DNA from: Simmondsia chinensis
Lineage: Eukaryota; Streptophyta; Magnoliopsida; Caryophyllales; Simmondsiaceae
Direction: 5' to 3'
Assembly (NCBI GenBank): GCA_018398585.1
Contig: JAGTTD010000005.1
Span: 6,503,355 to 6,567,354 of the forward strand
Length of the DNA: 64,000 bases
The notes under the pieces were generated by a model that saw only the letters and a list, made by a program, of their open reading frames with translations, did no database searches and had not been told where the DNA came from. Below are positions 23,209-34,444 of the stretch, piece by piece. A program made the translations under genes and the position numbers. Numbering within the stretch: position 1 is the first letter of the stretch; every line of letters starts with the position of its first letter.

Positions 23209-26200
23209 TTAAGAGCCTTTTGCTATCCCTTGTTCATCAGCAACTTTGGCAGTCTCACGTCCACTAATGAAAGTACCAACTGACCTGAACCAACGCATAA
23301 GATTACGATGATCCTTCACATAAAGCCATGCCTGGAGAAATGGGAAGAGGCTCTCGTTTATGCCTCGATCTTCAATGTAGTTATGAAGGGCATCTCTCAT
23401 ATTCTCGTCAAGATCTCTGTCAAACCAAAGAACAATCCAGAGAGAAAATGCAATCAGAGGACATAGATCACTTCACAAGGTGAAGAAATGCTGCTAATTA
23501 ACACAATCAACAATTGAAGATCACTCCAGTAACTAGAAACACTCAGTTCAAATAAGGACGAAATTCCATATTTATCAAGAAAAGTCTTTCCAGGACTAAG
23601 TATGAGAAACCTAAAAATTCCACAACATCATCAGTCAAAAATACTACAATGCTCTTCTCAGTAATTATGAATAATGTATTCTACCAAGGAACACGCTTCG
23701 GGCTTGTTTGGCTAACCTTTTTTTACGGAAAACAGTGTTTTCTTTCGGGAAAAGAACACTTTTCCTCAATTTAATTTCTTCATCTGATACCTAAATCCTA
23801 ACTTTAGCTTTCTCAAATTTATTCCCAATTTTAGAGACCGCCAAGCCCTAATTTCTCCTATTAGAGGTAACTGAGATAGGTCTGTATCTGCCTTAAGCCC
23901 TTCTGCATCTTCATCCCAAATCCAAATGCTAGCCACATAAATCAAGCGCTGGCCACCTTCAACTTTCCAGAACTGTACTTTTCCTTAAAGAAGTCTGGAT
24001 TTCAATGTTTTTGCTTTTTTTCAAAATGGGCTTCCCAATCTTGGTAATATGCGGTTCATGAAGATTGTTAGTACACCGAGTAATGCTGAATGCTTCATGA
24101 GAAATGAAGGCTGAAGTTCTCCAAAACTGAAATCAATTTGAGAATTTTGTGAGAAAAGTAAGTTAGGATTTGGAATTGGGATAAAGAAATTAAATAGAAG
24201 GAGAATTGAGAAAGATAGAAAAGTTGGAGAAGGAAAGAAAGACGGGAGCAAAGCCCAAATGATGGAGGAAGGGCGGAAACACCATAAAATCCCTATTGCC
24301 AGCATGCGCTTTCTGTTTTACCTTTTTTATCTTTAATGCCAAGTAAGATTAAACACTAGTCGTTTTGGAACTAATTTTATCCCGAAGTAATTCTTTGAGA
24401 TACTACTTTGAACAAAAGGAAGTATAAGGGACTAATTTGAACGAACTTATATAACATAAGGAACTATGAGAGTAGAAAACTATTTATTCCATCCGACATG
24501 CATGTAACGCTTCCACCGAACAAGCAACAAATGCCAAATTTATGAATACAGTCTACATGTCCATCATCCAATGCTGTCTCTCTAGTGGAATCAATATATA
24601 CTCACAACTGCAGAAACAAACATCATGGATGTTGTGTAACAGATTGTCAACTTGCAGGGAGTTCTTAGGAAACACAAATTGCATTTAAAGGATGTTATCA
24701 AAACCATTTGACTCGAAAATAATTAGTGATAATTTGAACACCCTTTTAATGGTTTGAAACATATCATCACAAGTTTAAGTGTTTTCAGACACATGTAAAA
24801 TGATAAATTATCTTTTGTTGGACATTTGAGTACAATATCTCTTATTAACGGCCAATCAAATATTGGCCAGGTGAAAATCTGTTAGTAGCAGCTATATCAG
24901 ATCATTGTATGCATTCTAATCTTAACAAACTTCATAACAAAACCTAATAAAAATATAACTTAAAACACATTTCTAAAATCATTAATCCCATCTTTTGTGC
25001 TGCATCAATTTCAAGATTGCATTGAATCACAACAAGTTCAATTGCCTACAAATAAAGATGATGCGCATCTTGAAGATTTAATTGATTTCATAATTCTATA
25101 AGAGTTTTTTAATACTTTTTCCCAATGGCAAAAGCTTTGCACTATAACAAGGAGCCACAAACACAAACCAGCACATGCTATACTTTCCTTCTCCTATGTT
25201 TGTTCAATACTCTAGATCGAGTTTTTTAGAACAAAGGGAAACGATTCAACAGGCAACAAAAGATTTAATCATTATAGAAGCTCGATATTTTGACTTGTAT
25301 CTTTTAGATTTGGTTATATAATTTGTTAGGATTATAATAAAATCCTTTAATCTCTTTACTTTATTCAATAGGATATGTTAATCATTTTTTTTAGTTAATA
25401 AAATAATTTAGTTATCTTTATTTTAGGGAAATAGTTTCCTAATCAATTTTGTATATATCTACTCAATTATCTAATATTATCTTAAGGATTAGTTCTTTCC
25501 TATAAATATAGCTTTTTAATTCGTAAATTTTAGTTTTGAGAAATGTTGTTGAGTTTCGTTTTTAGCTAGTAAGTTTTGCTACATTTCTCAAAATAAGACT
25601 CCCATACCCCAACCTTCTTCTCCCTCGGTCAATCAGCTTGCCAAACAGCATCATAGTAGTTACCTGCATCGTTCCCTACTCCCACCTAGCACTATCCTCC
25701 ACCACCCCTTCCCCTGATTCTCCCCACTCAAGGACCCCAACCCAACTTCTTTCCCCTTAGGCTTGAATACAGTTCTACCAGTATTTCCAGAAAGTTCATC
25801 CCCATCTTCAACAAAATTGGATCCTCGATGACAAGGATAGGACCCCCCCCCCCCCCAAAAAAAAAAAAGGTTTCCGGTCAACCTTCGTCTTTTTCTCAAC
25901 TCGGTCTTCTCTTTGGATGGACATGGACCCATCTCTTCTTTTCTTTTTCGATTTAAAAAAGAGATATATTAAGCGAGAAAGAAGAACTGTCTTTCCTTTA
26001 CATCCAAGTTCTTTTCATTTGTTACGAGCCACCAGTATGGGTACCGATATGAAACTCTCAATCACCACTTGAATATTCGTGGATTTTGAGTAATTTGGGC
26101 ATTCATATATGTTATGACTATCAAGACCACAAATAGCACACACCCCACAAAGCCCCCCATAAGTAACTGGCTAAACCTACACTTTCCCTACTAACTGAAC

Positions 26201-29200
26201 CGACACTCTACCAGGAAGGGTCCTATTGATATTCATGTGAATGCAAGCCCGAGAAAACTTACTCTTGCTCCGTGTAATGGTAGAATCAGCAAGCTGTAAG
26301 AGAATACCTATTGGTCTGAAGATGAGTCCCAGGGCGTCAAAGTCCCAGAATTCCAAAGGAAGTCCATGAATCTTGGTCAAACAACGGGGTCCAAGGTTTG
26401 AGAATGAAGTTGAGGCCTTGGATGAACCAAGGCCTGCCTTCCCACACAAAATTGTTATCAAATTTAGAAATTTGATTAAAACCCAGCCATTTTCCCAATC
26501 AATAAAGTCTACATACCCTCTACTCACATCCCTATCCACTCTTATGTTGGATCTTATCATGGCCAAATGAGACGCCGTCCCCCAAACCTTCTTTTTTCCT
26601 CTTAGCTGACATGCATCAATATTAGCCAAGTTTCATCTTTACTCATAATATCTATATTAGCTGTCCACAGCCAAAACTACATGACTAAGCGCAAACTATT
26701 CACACAACTAGGTCCTTCAAACACAACCACTATCTTCCAACCCCCCCCCCCCCCCCCAAAATTTTTTTTCTCTTTTTCTCTTCCTGTCCTGTCCTGGCCA
26801 GAGAACACAGTATACATTCATGAGAACCAAACGGGTACCAATATACCAATTTTGTTAATGACTACACCAACCCCACAACACACCCCTTAAAATAGTGGAA
26901 CTCTAAAGAAGTTGATAGATTGGAGTCATTAAAAGGACACGAAAAGGGAGATCTTAATTGGAGGGGTAGCACTTACCAAACAAAAGAAACATAGATCCCT
27001 TGAACAAGCTAAAGATGACACTACAACCCAGAAGCTCTAACAAATTGGAAAGTGAGTTTTGTGCACCTGAAAATTTTCTGCTCTCTCTATAAGATTAGAA
27101 GGATAAAAAGAGCTACATTGAACGCTCATTCATGAAAAAAGTTTGCATGAGACACTAGCATCCTCCTTGTCTATTAGATACGCTGAGCAAAGATCAATTA
27201 TATCTACTGTCCACAATTACTCCTGGTCACAGAGGTTTTTCATCAGACATATCAGATACCCAATGCGAAGCATCCTACTCCAAGTAAGGCATTCTCTTCA
27301 CCACCAATATCAACTGTTGGCTTATGTTGTTTCTTGCTTCATATCGGGCCATGTTGACTAACACAAGTTTTTTACTGGTCCAAAGAGAGAATAATGATTA
27401 ATGGGATATGCATCTTCCGGCCTCATAGTCAAAGGTTGACACAGCAAGAAATTACTAGTATTTTCATAAACTTAGTGACACTCCTCCGATACCTACCCAG
27501 GCACTTCACATTGAAATATGGTTGACCTCCATTCTCCCTTCAAGAACATAGACCTATGCGCCATCACTCTAATATTGATACCACTCTAATTTTGCATCTC
27601 TAGTTTCCCATCTCATGTTTCTATTTATAAGTACCAACTTTACCATACACTTTTTACCCAAACCAATAACCTCAGAAGAAATGTTAATATTATCCCTCTT
27701 CCCGACATCTCAAACATGAAAGCAATTGCTCACTTTAACCATGACCAAACCCATATTCCAGAGTTATCCACAATAAAGATATATCTTCCACTCTTAAGTA
27801 GTCATAATAATATAGTATGAGGACAACATAAAATATGGGATTCCTAGGAATATTTGGGCAAAGAGAATATAAATATTTTTGTAATTTTTATATTCTCTAG
27901 ATATTAATTTATTTTAGGATTTATTATATTTAAAAAGTCTTCATGTTTTGAGATTTGGAATATTTTAGAAAATCTCCATATTCTAAGAAGTTTTCATACT
28001 TTCAAATTTTACTATTTGGCAAATTTCCATACTTTTGAGATTTTGGTTAGTTTCCATATTTTAGATTATTTAGTTTCCTAATTTCTACTCTAGAAATGCC
28101 TATTTAAGCTAATGTAATTTCTCATTAATGAGAGAGGAATATACAATTGAGTTAAATGTTATCTTCCTAAACTCCCTCTCTCCCATTCTCATGATTCTCC
28201 CTACTCTTCTCCCCTCCCTCTAAGTCTTTTCTCACTAATTTTCTCTTTCTTTCTCTCTTCTCTCTTCTCCCTCTCCCTTTCCCTTGTCCTACACCACATA
28301 ACATCCCCCCCCCCCCCCCCCCTCTTCTCAAACATAGACAGGCCATCCCAAGAAAAAAATGAAAGATATCCCTTCGTTGATACACCACTAAAAGAGGAAC
28401 CCAAGATAGGAAATAGGTCACAGATTAATCAAGTCGCTTAAATGATACATGCCAAAGTATCCATTATCCTAGCAATCTTTGTCATCAATTTAACACACAT
28501 TACACAAAGCCACAACTATGTTTCACATTCAGGTTACCAACAGGTAATTTACTGTAAACCATTAGGATATCTGAAATAAAATAGTTAAGTCATCGGAAAA
28601 GGTACTAACTCGAAAACAGGCCCAGAGTACTTCTTGGGAACAATAAGAAAACCTGAATTTTGCGCCTTTGGTCTCATAGCAACAGAATGGATTCCAAGTG
28701 CATCAGGATACAACCCACACAGAAAATGCAAGGACTCCTCCTTCCCGGGCTTCGATACATCAACATGAACAAACAGTTGATTAATTCCATCATCTTCCTC
28801 ATCACCACCACCAGGAATTATATTCACCAATCGCATTACAGAAATGCTTATCTCCTCATTTCCATATGTGCGTTTAAGGACTGGGCCACTGGAGTCCAAA
28901 GCTCCTTTAACAATGGCGAACCCTGACGGAGGATTCACCTTCTGCAAACACGTAGAATTACAAATTACTAAATTAGTGTCTGATTATAGAGAGAATTAAG
29001 TCCAAATTAGAGCTAGAAAATTTGACATGACATCATAACACAACATGAAGATAATGGGGTTGAGTCGGGGTTTTTGAAGCCAAGTTGAATTTGGGCTGAC
29101 TCTTTTAACTCATTCAAGTAATTGGATTGAATTTGGATTTGACATGTATAACTCATTTTCAACACGCTTGATCCGTTTATGTATTTATGTTAGGTATCTG

Positions 29201-30211
29201 AGTAGAATATATATTTTTGGTAGATTATGCCACATAAGATAATGTGAACAATATTTAGTAATATTAATTTGATAGTTTCTTTTAACAACTATAAATATGT
29301 CATATATTTATTACTAGTATCAATCATGAGGTGTATTATTAACAATTTTTGTAAGTCGATAGATTAGCATTTATTTACAAAAATCACCAACATAGTTAAA
29401 TGGGTAACCAGATTACCCGTTTAATAACTAAATTGTATAAAGATTAAGAGCTCCTATCCGTTTAATAAACGGGTCGGATTCGGGTTTACTCCGCTCCATT
29501 TCTAAGACCCTCTTGCATGATGATCCAACAACCAAATACTCCAATTGGCTCAATCAAATCAATCAAACACTCACGATTGTATCCAATGAGGAATTTGTAT
29601 TGCTATAGTAGTATTTGAGTAATTACAAGTATAGGCATATGCAAGTATGTATATAGTAAAGGATAAAGGAAGAAGAAGATTCGGAGAGTGAGTAGAGCAG
29701 AGAGAGATATATAGAGTCTCAATCAAGTAAAATCATACCCTAACCTAACTCAGGGACCCTTATCTTTACATTAATGCATAATTGGTCCCTAATTACATCA
29801 TAATTGTCCCTATCCTTGAGTCTCGTGCTGACATGGCAGCTGCGTCGGCGCTGACGTGTCCTGAGCTGACGTGTTAGGTGCTGTATTTGTATCACAACCC
29901 TATTCCAAATTACGATGTCGGATTAGGGTTTAGTTAAAACCTAGCAAGTAAGCCAGCACTGGAGCGGGAAGACGGTGATCTGACGACGTCGTTTTGGAGA
30001 ACGAAAACCTAGAGAGAGAGAGAGAGAGAGAGAGAGGGAATACCGGAGGGGGAGCCATGTTAGAGACTTCAAGGTAGTGGTCCTTCAGGGAGCGGAGCAG
30101 CATCGAGTTCACGGCGGAGGACACGTTGGTAGCCTGGCGGTGGGATATCCCGCGGCGTGGTTGTGCGGTGGCGCCGTTGAGCGCCACGGCGGCTGCGGCT
30201 CTCCTCAGCAT
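23209..30211 (-). CDS. MAM33/p32 mitochondrial glycoprotein-family protein, three exons
   Basis: Exons on the minus strand are 30211-30044, 28941-28610 and 23416-23209. All borders are GT-AG, the frame is continuous (168+332+208 nt) and the product is 235 residues. The start MLRRAAAAVALNG and the arginine-rich first 30 residues suggest a mitochondrial presequence. Exon 2 has the p32-family core: SSGPVLKRTYGNEEISISVM, then INQLFVHVDVSKPGKEESLH, then LCGLYPDALGIHSV. Exon 3 has the conserved ending NESLFPFLQAWLYVKDHRNL followed by MRWFRSVGTFI. Family members are acidic matrix proteins forming doughnut-shaped trimers; the exact role in plants is not readable here. An acidic patch (GGGDEEDDG, near residues 106-114) fits the family. 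Intron 2 is 5193 bp and holds an L1 fragment, LTR-like pieces and three poly(C) tracts; intron 1 holds a hAT MITE and an LTR-like piece. Bases 22800-23208 are presumably 3' UTR. Confidence 0.9.
23700..24480. other. Intron 2 segment, possible MITE (GAAAAC.TTTTC type)
   Basis: Begins GGGCTTGTTTGGCTAACC and has TTACGGAAAACAGTGTTTTC. Similar wording occurs at 54425-54500 inside the CDPK. The minus-strand frame 24305-24021 is hydrophobic low-complexity and I do not take it as a gene. Confidence 0.3.
25329..25600 (+). mobile_element. LTR-like fragment in MAM33 intron 2
   Basis: Starts TGTTAGGATTATAATAAAATCC-like, has TATAAATATAGC near 25501 and an A/T-rich U5-like part. The 3' end and target repeat are not identified. 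Confidence 0.35.
25660..26630 (-). pseudogene. L1-type LINE ORF1 (gag-like) fragment
   Basis: Minus frame 26629-26177 encodes a plant L1 ORF1 / DUF4283-like stretch (PRCLTKIHGLPLEFWDFDAL, then SKFSRACIHMNINRTLPGRV). About 20 codons beyond the frame's end, around 26090-26140, a CCHC knuckle CAICGLDSHNIYEC can be read. Frame 25932-25660 is the charged region after it. Endonuclease and reverse transcriptase are missing. It lies in intron 2 of the MAM33 gene in the same orientation. Confidence 0.7.
25843..25868 (+). repeat. Poly(C)14-poly(A)12 tract
   Basis: 14 C followed directly by 12 A. Confidence 0.85.
26741..26757 (+). repeat. Poly(C)17 tract
   Basis: 17 uninterrupted C; G-run on the MAM33 sense strand. 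Confidence 0.85.
27837..28303 (+). mobile_element. LTR-like fragment in MAM33 intron 2
   Basis: Contains a TATA-like CCTATTTAAGC near 28100, a following TTTCTCATTAATGAG and AATATACAATTGAG as in copia U5 regions, then a long pyrimidine tract ending CACATAACA. No matching partner or clear 5-bp target repeat. Confidence 0.4.
28305..28322 (+). repeat. Poly(C)18 tract
   Basis: 18 uninterrupted C, at the end of a CT-rich stretch. Confidence 0.85.
29040..29515. mobile_element. hAT-like MITE remnant in MAM33 intron 1
   Basis: GTTGAGTCGGGGTTTTTGAA start and CGGGTTTACTCCGCTCCATT end, with the GGGTAACC/ACGGGT wording of the hAT MITE class. Ends are decayed. Confidence 0.4.
29518..29898 (-). mobile_element. 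LTR-like element in MAM33 intron 1
   Basis: Minus strand starts TGTGATACAAATACAGC and ends GGATCATCA; the middle carries AAGAAGAAGATTC and GA-rich stretches. A related piece with a TGATACAAA start lies at 39770-40140. No target repeat seen. Confidence 0.35.
30011..30036 (+). repeat. (GA)n microsatellite next to the MAM33 intron 1 donor
   Basis: About 13 GA units; on the transcript a CU-repeat beginning about 10 nt into intron 1. Confidence 0.85.
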
Positions 30212-30369
30212 TCTCGCCCTCTCTCTCTCTTCTCTCTCTCAATGCGTTCTGTGCAGACACTATATCCGAAGGGTTTCGCCGCCAAATTTCAAGTTCATTT
30301 TTTATGCTCTGTTTGAGTGGTGTGGATAATTAAAGTAGAAAAATGCTTGATTTGGCAATTCGATAAAAG
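30212..30369 (-). promoter_or_regulatory. MAM33 5' UTR / remaining proximal promoter
   Basis: Upstream of the ATG at 30211 is a GAGAGAGAAGAGAGAGAG leader (30219-30240). Only about 160 bp separate the ATG from the MITE/MULE block starting near 30370, so the promoter is short or lies within transposon sequence. No clear TATA box picked. Confidence 0.4.
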
Positions 30370-30670
30370 AAATAACAAGTCAAAAATAAAGATGGTAAAG
30401 AGGGAACGGTAAGGTATTATCTACTTTTATTTTAATATGTCTACAAAAAAAGGCTGAATATATTATTCTTGTTTGTTAATTGAGTAAATGGATAAAGATA
30501 AAGAAAGAAAGTTATAATTAAAATAATAATAAAATTGTTTTAACTTTTTTTAAAATTTACCCCCTCCATCTTTGTCTCAAATTGGGAGTCAAAAATAAGA
30601 AAACGGGGATAAGAGAGATAATGAAGAGTAGAACCTCACCCCATTATTCCTTTTACCCCCATTTGCAACA
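30370..30670 (-). mobile_element. GGGGTAAA-rich MITE, copy 2 (reverse)
   Basis: Minus strand carries TTGCAAATGGGGGTAAAAGG, then CCCAATTTGAG, GGGGGTAAATTTTAAAAAA and TTATTTTAATTATAACT in the same order as copy 1 at 14443-14866. Confidence 0.5.
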
Positions 30671-30679
30671 TGATAAAGA

Positions 30680-31765
30680 GAGTCGGTTCCCAAAATAATG
30701 TTCAAAAATAAAAAAATAAAAAAAATAATGCTGAAAAAAAAATAATTCCAAATCTACTGTTAAACCGCGTTTACAAAACGCGGTTATACTGAACCGCGTC
30801 AAAGTGATGCGTTTAAAATGCATAAAAATCGCGTCTATAAAACGCGTTTTATATTTATATAAAACGCATTACTAAAACGCGGTTCATAGTGTAATAAACC
30901 GCGTTATAAGAACGCGGTTTAACTGTAAACCGCGTTCACTAAACGCGGTTTATTAGCAGTACGCACAAACACCATTTTCATCGCTTATAGTCACCATTAT
31001 GCCGCAATTCGTGATGATCGCCACATTGATCCTATGTTCCTCTTAATGAAGCTCCAACATTATAAGTGGAGGTGGTGAGAAATCAGGAAAAGTTATCAAT
31101 AAAAGGCTATTAATTCAGTAGTGATCAAATAGCTACGACAATGATAGTTAAAGATCTCCGGCATATAAAGCAGAAGAAGGGCGACAGCGGATGACATGAC
31201 CGGCGGTGAGTAGGGGTGTAAACGAACTGAGCGTTCAATGAACTACTCGTGCTCAAAATCGATTAGAGCTCGTTCGTGTTCATTAGGAGAGCTCGATAGC
31301 TTAACGAGCCAAGTTCGAACAGGGGGCGCTCGGCTCGCTATCGAACAGTTTGATAAGGGCTCGATAAGAGCTCGTTAAGGGCTCGATACGAGCTTGTTAA
31401 GGGCTTGGCTCGACTCATTGCGTTTGACCATATTAAACCGCGTTCATATGACGCGGTTTTTATTAAGGTGAACCGCTTTATCAAAATCGGGTTATTATTC
31501 TGTAAACCGCATTATTAAGACGCGGTTATCATACTGTAAACCGCATTATCAAGACGCGGTTTTTATCAAAGTAAACCGCTTTATTACGACGCGGTTATTA
31601 TTGGTAAACCGAAACGCGGTTTTTATTCAGATGAAACGCATTTTTTTAACGCGGTTTATTATAACCTCATTTTATAAACGCGGTTCAACAGTAGATTTGG
31701 ATTTTTTTTTTCAGCATTATTTTTTTTATTTTTTTATTTTTCAGCATTATTTCCGGAACCGACTC
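30680..31765. mobile_element. Mutator-like TIR element made of AACCGCGTT/AACGCGGTT hairpins
   Basis: Flanked by the exact 9-bp direct repeat TGATAAAGA (30671-30679, 31766-31774). The ends are inverted copies beginning GAGTCGGTTCC and continuing through AATAATGCTGAAAAA and CCAAATCTACTGTT. Inside both arms (about 30760-30960 and 31430-31690) are repeated dyads AACCGCGTT...AACGCGGTT. The middle holds unique DNA and part of a hAT MITE. No transposase. A 9-bp target duplication plus long TIRs fits Mutator-like elements. Confidence 0.8.
31208..31430. mobile_element. hAT MITE fragment inside the hairpin MULE
   Basis: Starts TAGGGGTGTAAACGAACTGA and is rich in GAGCTCG/CTCGATA; same type as 52655-52959. 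The right terminus is not preserved. Confidence 0.5.
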
Positions 31766-31774
31766 TGATAAAGA

Positions 31775-32250
31775 AGAATAAGGGTTCTTGTTCTTGTTCG
31801 GCAATTGCAAGTGAGGGTAACGGAGGGCAATTTTGTGGGGGGGTAAAAACTTACCCCTCTTTACCCCCATTCTCTTTAATCCCAAATTGGGTGTAAAAGG
31901 GGGTAAGATAAAATTTTAAAAAAATTTAGACAATTTTATCCTTATTTTAACTATAACTCTCTTTATCGTTACTTTATGAGCCAGTTGCCGAATACTTCCT
32001 TAGCCAATTGCCAAACAAGGGTGATCCATTTACCCCTCTTTATCCTTACTCCTCTTAATTTGACGTATCCAAATAAAGGTGGAATATTATCTTACTCTTT
32101 CCCTCTTGACCCTCGTTACCCTCCCCCTCTTTAAGCCTTTTTACTAGTTGCCAAACATGACATTAAAAAATTGGCAAATGGAGGTAAGAGTTTATCCCCT
32201 ATTATCCTTATCCTCTTTTACCCCTCATGATCATGTTGCCAAGCAAGAGT
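31775..32250 (+). mobile_element. GGGGTAAA-rich MITE, copy 3
   Basis: Follows copy 1 block by block (TTACCCCTCTTTACCCCCA, CCAAATTGGG, TTATTTTAACTATAACTCTC, CTCTTAATTTGAC). A short extra piece at 32160-32250 may be another truncated copy. Confidence 0.6.
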
Positions 32251-32257
32251 AAGTTGT

Positions 32258-32560
32258 ACACTCAAATTTTCTCAAGGCATTAGCTTTGGATTTAGTAACA
32301 TCAAAGTCGAGGGTGATAATGTGATCGCAATTAATGCTCTTACTGGGAAGGTCAAGACTCTGTGATAGATTTAGAAGATTTTGAGGATGAAAGGCACCGA
32401 AAGCAGCATTGTGTTTAATCATTGCTATATAGAAGTTAATATGACTGCTGATTAGGAGATGATGTCAAATCATCATATTTCTTCAGTGGTTCAATGGTCT
32501 TTGGTGCCTAACTTGGACCTTGGCTCCATTTTTTATGCAGATGTGCCAGCGAGAGTGTCA
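32258..32560 (+). pseudogene. RNase H-like (RVT_3) domain fragment
   Basis: Plus frame encodes FSQGISFGFSNIKVEGDNVI then AINALTGK. After a stop and frame changes come SSIVFNHCYIEVNMTAD and HHISS, matching the order of the plant LINE-associated RNase H-like domain (GFSNIxVEGD ... REGNxxAD). The catalytic context is broken, and the rest of the host element is not recognisable. Confidence 0.6.
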
Positions 32561-33034
32561 CGATCATGTTTAGTGTCGTGACATGGTGCGTGTGCACGCG
32601 CCTTGTTGTCACGTGTGCATGCACCTTAACGCATGATGGGGCACAATCCTGCGCCTGTGTGCGCGTCCAGCGTTGTTTGTTGCACGCATGTCAGTACAAG
32701 TATGCATCTCAACATGAGCGTAAAGGGAGCCCGCTAATCAAAGCAGCGCCACGCATTGCACCTGTGTAATGTTGTGCGCTTTGTCGCAAGACACGTTCCA
32801 AGTTTTGGTAACCCATGACTTTGGGATTTTTGTGTTGGACCCTATAGACGAAAGTTCCTTTATGATGTGAGACAAAGGTCAGTGAAGTCGATTTGGGAAT
32901 CATATGTCCCGAACTTCGAATATTAATGCTTAAGAGATTTTTGCGGGTAACGAGGGTGAGCTTCAGTGCAGCCACGAGGGCGAAACTTGATAAGACACTC
33001 TTTGGACACTGTGTTGGGGCTGAGAGCCGACAGT
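32561..33034. other. Unclassified sequence left of the solo LTR
   Basis: Rich in TGTGCACGCG-type words. Frames on both strands are short and unrecognised. Confidence 0.4.
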
Positions 33035-33039
33035 GCGCG

Positions 33040-34439
33040 TGATACGCATGATTTTTATACATTTTATTTTCCCTTTTTGTCATATATTCGACCTCTACTC
33101 GTGTGTTCGGTTGTTGTTTAGGTACATTTTCATGTAGAATACATCAAAGAGGACGGAAGAAGAATTATGGCAAAATCGAGCATGATTGAGGCACTTTTGA
33201 AGACTGATTGGAGAAACCCGACCATTTGTGCAGATGAAAGGACCATTAGATCATAATTTGATGAACTAAGTACTTTTTATAGCACTTCAGGACTTAATCG
33301 GAAAAAGGGGTCTAAAGAACTAACCGCAAGACTGCCGATCGATCGGCCGAAATCACCGATCGATCGATATTTAGTACGTGAGATCGCCGATCGATCGGCT
33401 CTTTCATCCGATCGATCGGGAGTGCTCCGTACGGAACCCTAAATCCTCTAACGCCTATAAATAAAGAAGGGGAAGTCAACCTAAGGGGCTTTTTCGCCGC
33501 ACGTTCTCCCCTCTCTCCAAAAACCCGAAGCCGCTACGAGATCTACAGATTCTCTAAAGCCAAAGGGCAAGAGGTCGGAATATTGGGGGAATTCAGGCTC
33601 GGATCAGCATCAACACGAAAATTGGGGGAGTTTACTCTTCTATTTATTTTACGCTCAGTATTTCCTTTTATAAAAATTCAAGTATGTGTAAAACTCCCAT
33701 GGAGGAGTAACCTTTCTTAGTTTAGGGGATGAAGGGCGGGTAGCCGCCCGTATCCCAGATTTATATTACGCTTTTGACGATTGGTTTAGTTATGTTATAT
33801 TCGCACCCCTGTGGGGAGTTCTCCATGATTGTTGGATATTCTTTGTATGTGTGCTTGTAGCCATGACTAGGTCTCCAACTTTGCAGCGATTTGTCTCGTG
33901 CTTGTAGGCTGGACCATAACATAACAAGAATTCATGCATGGTCAGGGTTGAGGTTGTACCCAACCCTGGACCCAATCTTTTATATAAGTTAATATTGAAT
34001 TAGGAGTAACAAAGGAATTAAGTAGTGTTAATGAGATAACCTATGCTACATCAAGAATGCTAAGATAGGTTATGCCTTTAAACTAGTCCATTACCCTAAG
34101 CCCTAATTTATATATTAACCTAGGCTTAGAGCTTGTAGCCTAAGTCCTTCAAATCATCGTCCGAAGTAGAATATAATGACGGGATACGTGCTAAGCTACC
34201 CTGAATTCACCCCCTAAACTAAACTCAATCGAATTGCCATACTCACTTATATTTAGTTTCAGTAATTTAGCTTCAACTAGTTCAAACAACATAAAAAACC
34301 AAAAATTCAACTACCCGTTAATCAATAAATCTAACTTGACACGATTCCCTGTGGATACGACCCGTATACCCGACGAAGCTACGACGATCTCGTACGCTTG
34401 CGAGTAGACGGTTTTAAAACACTCTTTAAAATCACATCA
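33040..34439 (+). mobile_element. Ty3/gypsy solo LTR, 1400 bp
   Basis: Starts TGATACGCATGATTTTTATAC and ends AAATCACATCA, with the exact 5-bp repeat GCGCG on both sides (33035-33039, 34440-34444). The 3' part (CCCTGTGGATACGACCCGTA, then a CTTGCGAGTAG context) resembles LTR ends of the Tat/Athila branch. No internal domain is present, so it is a solo LTR left by recombination. A TATA box lies at 33456-33464, preceded by four CCGATCGATCGG-type palindromes. Confidence 0.85.
33335..33464 (+). promoter_or_regulatory. Palindrome array and TATA box of the gypsy LTR
   Basis: CCGATCGATCGG at 33335-33346, 33387-33398 and 33408-33419, with a variant at 33356-33367. Then GGGAGT, then AACCCTAA and TATAAATAA at 33456-33464. 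The same order occurs in the copia LTR at 36154-36313. Confidence 0.7.
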
Positions 34440-34444
34440 GCGCG

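Noticed and set aside
24021..24305. Minus-strand 94-codon frame as a membrane protein gene
   Set aside because: Low-complexity Phe/Pro/Leu run inside MAM33 intron 2, without a supporting neighbour or splice pattern.
25660..25932. Independent small gene
   Set aside because: It is the downstream charged part of the L1 ORF1 remnant and is broken by a poly(C)-poly(A) tract.
30760..31690. CRISPR array
   Set aside because: The repeated GCGGTT words are imperfect hairpins of irregular spacing in a plant transposon, without unique uniform spacers.
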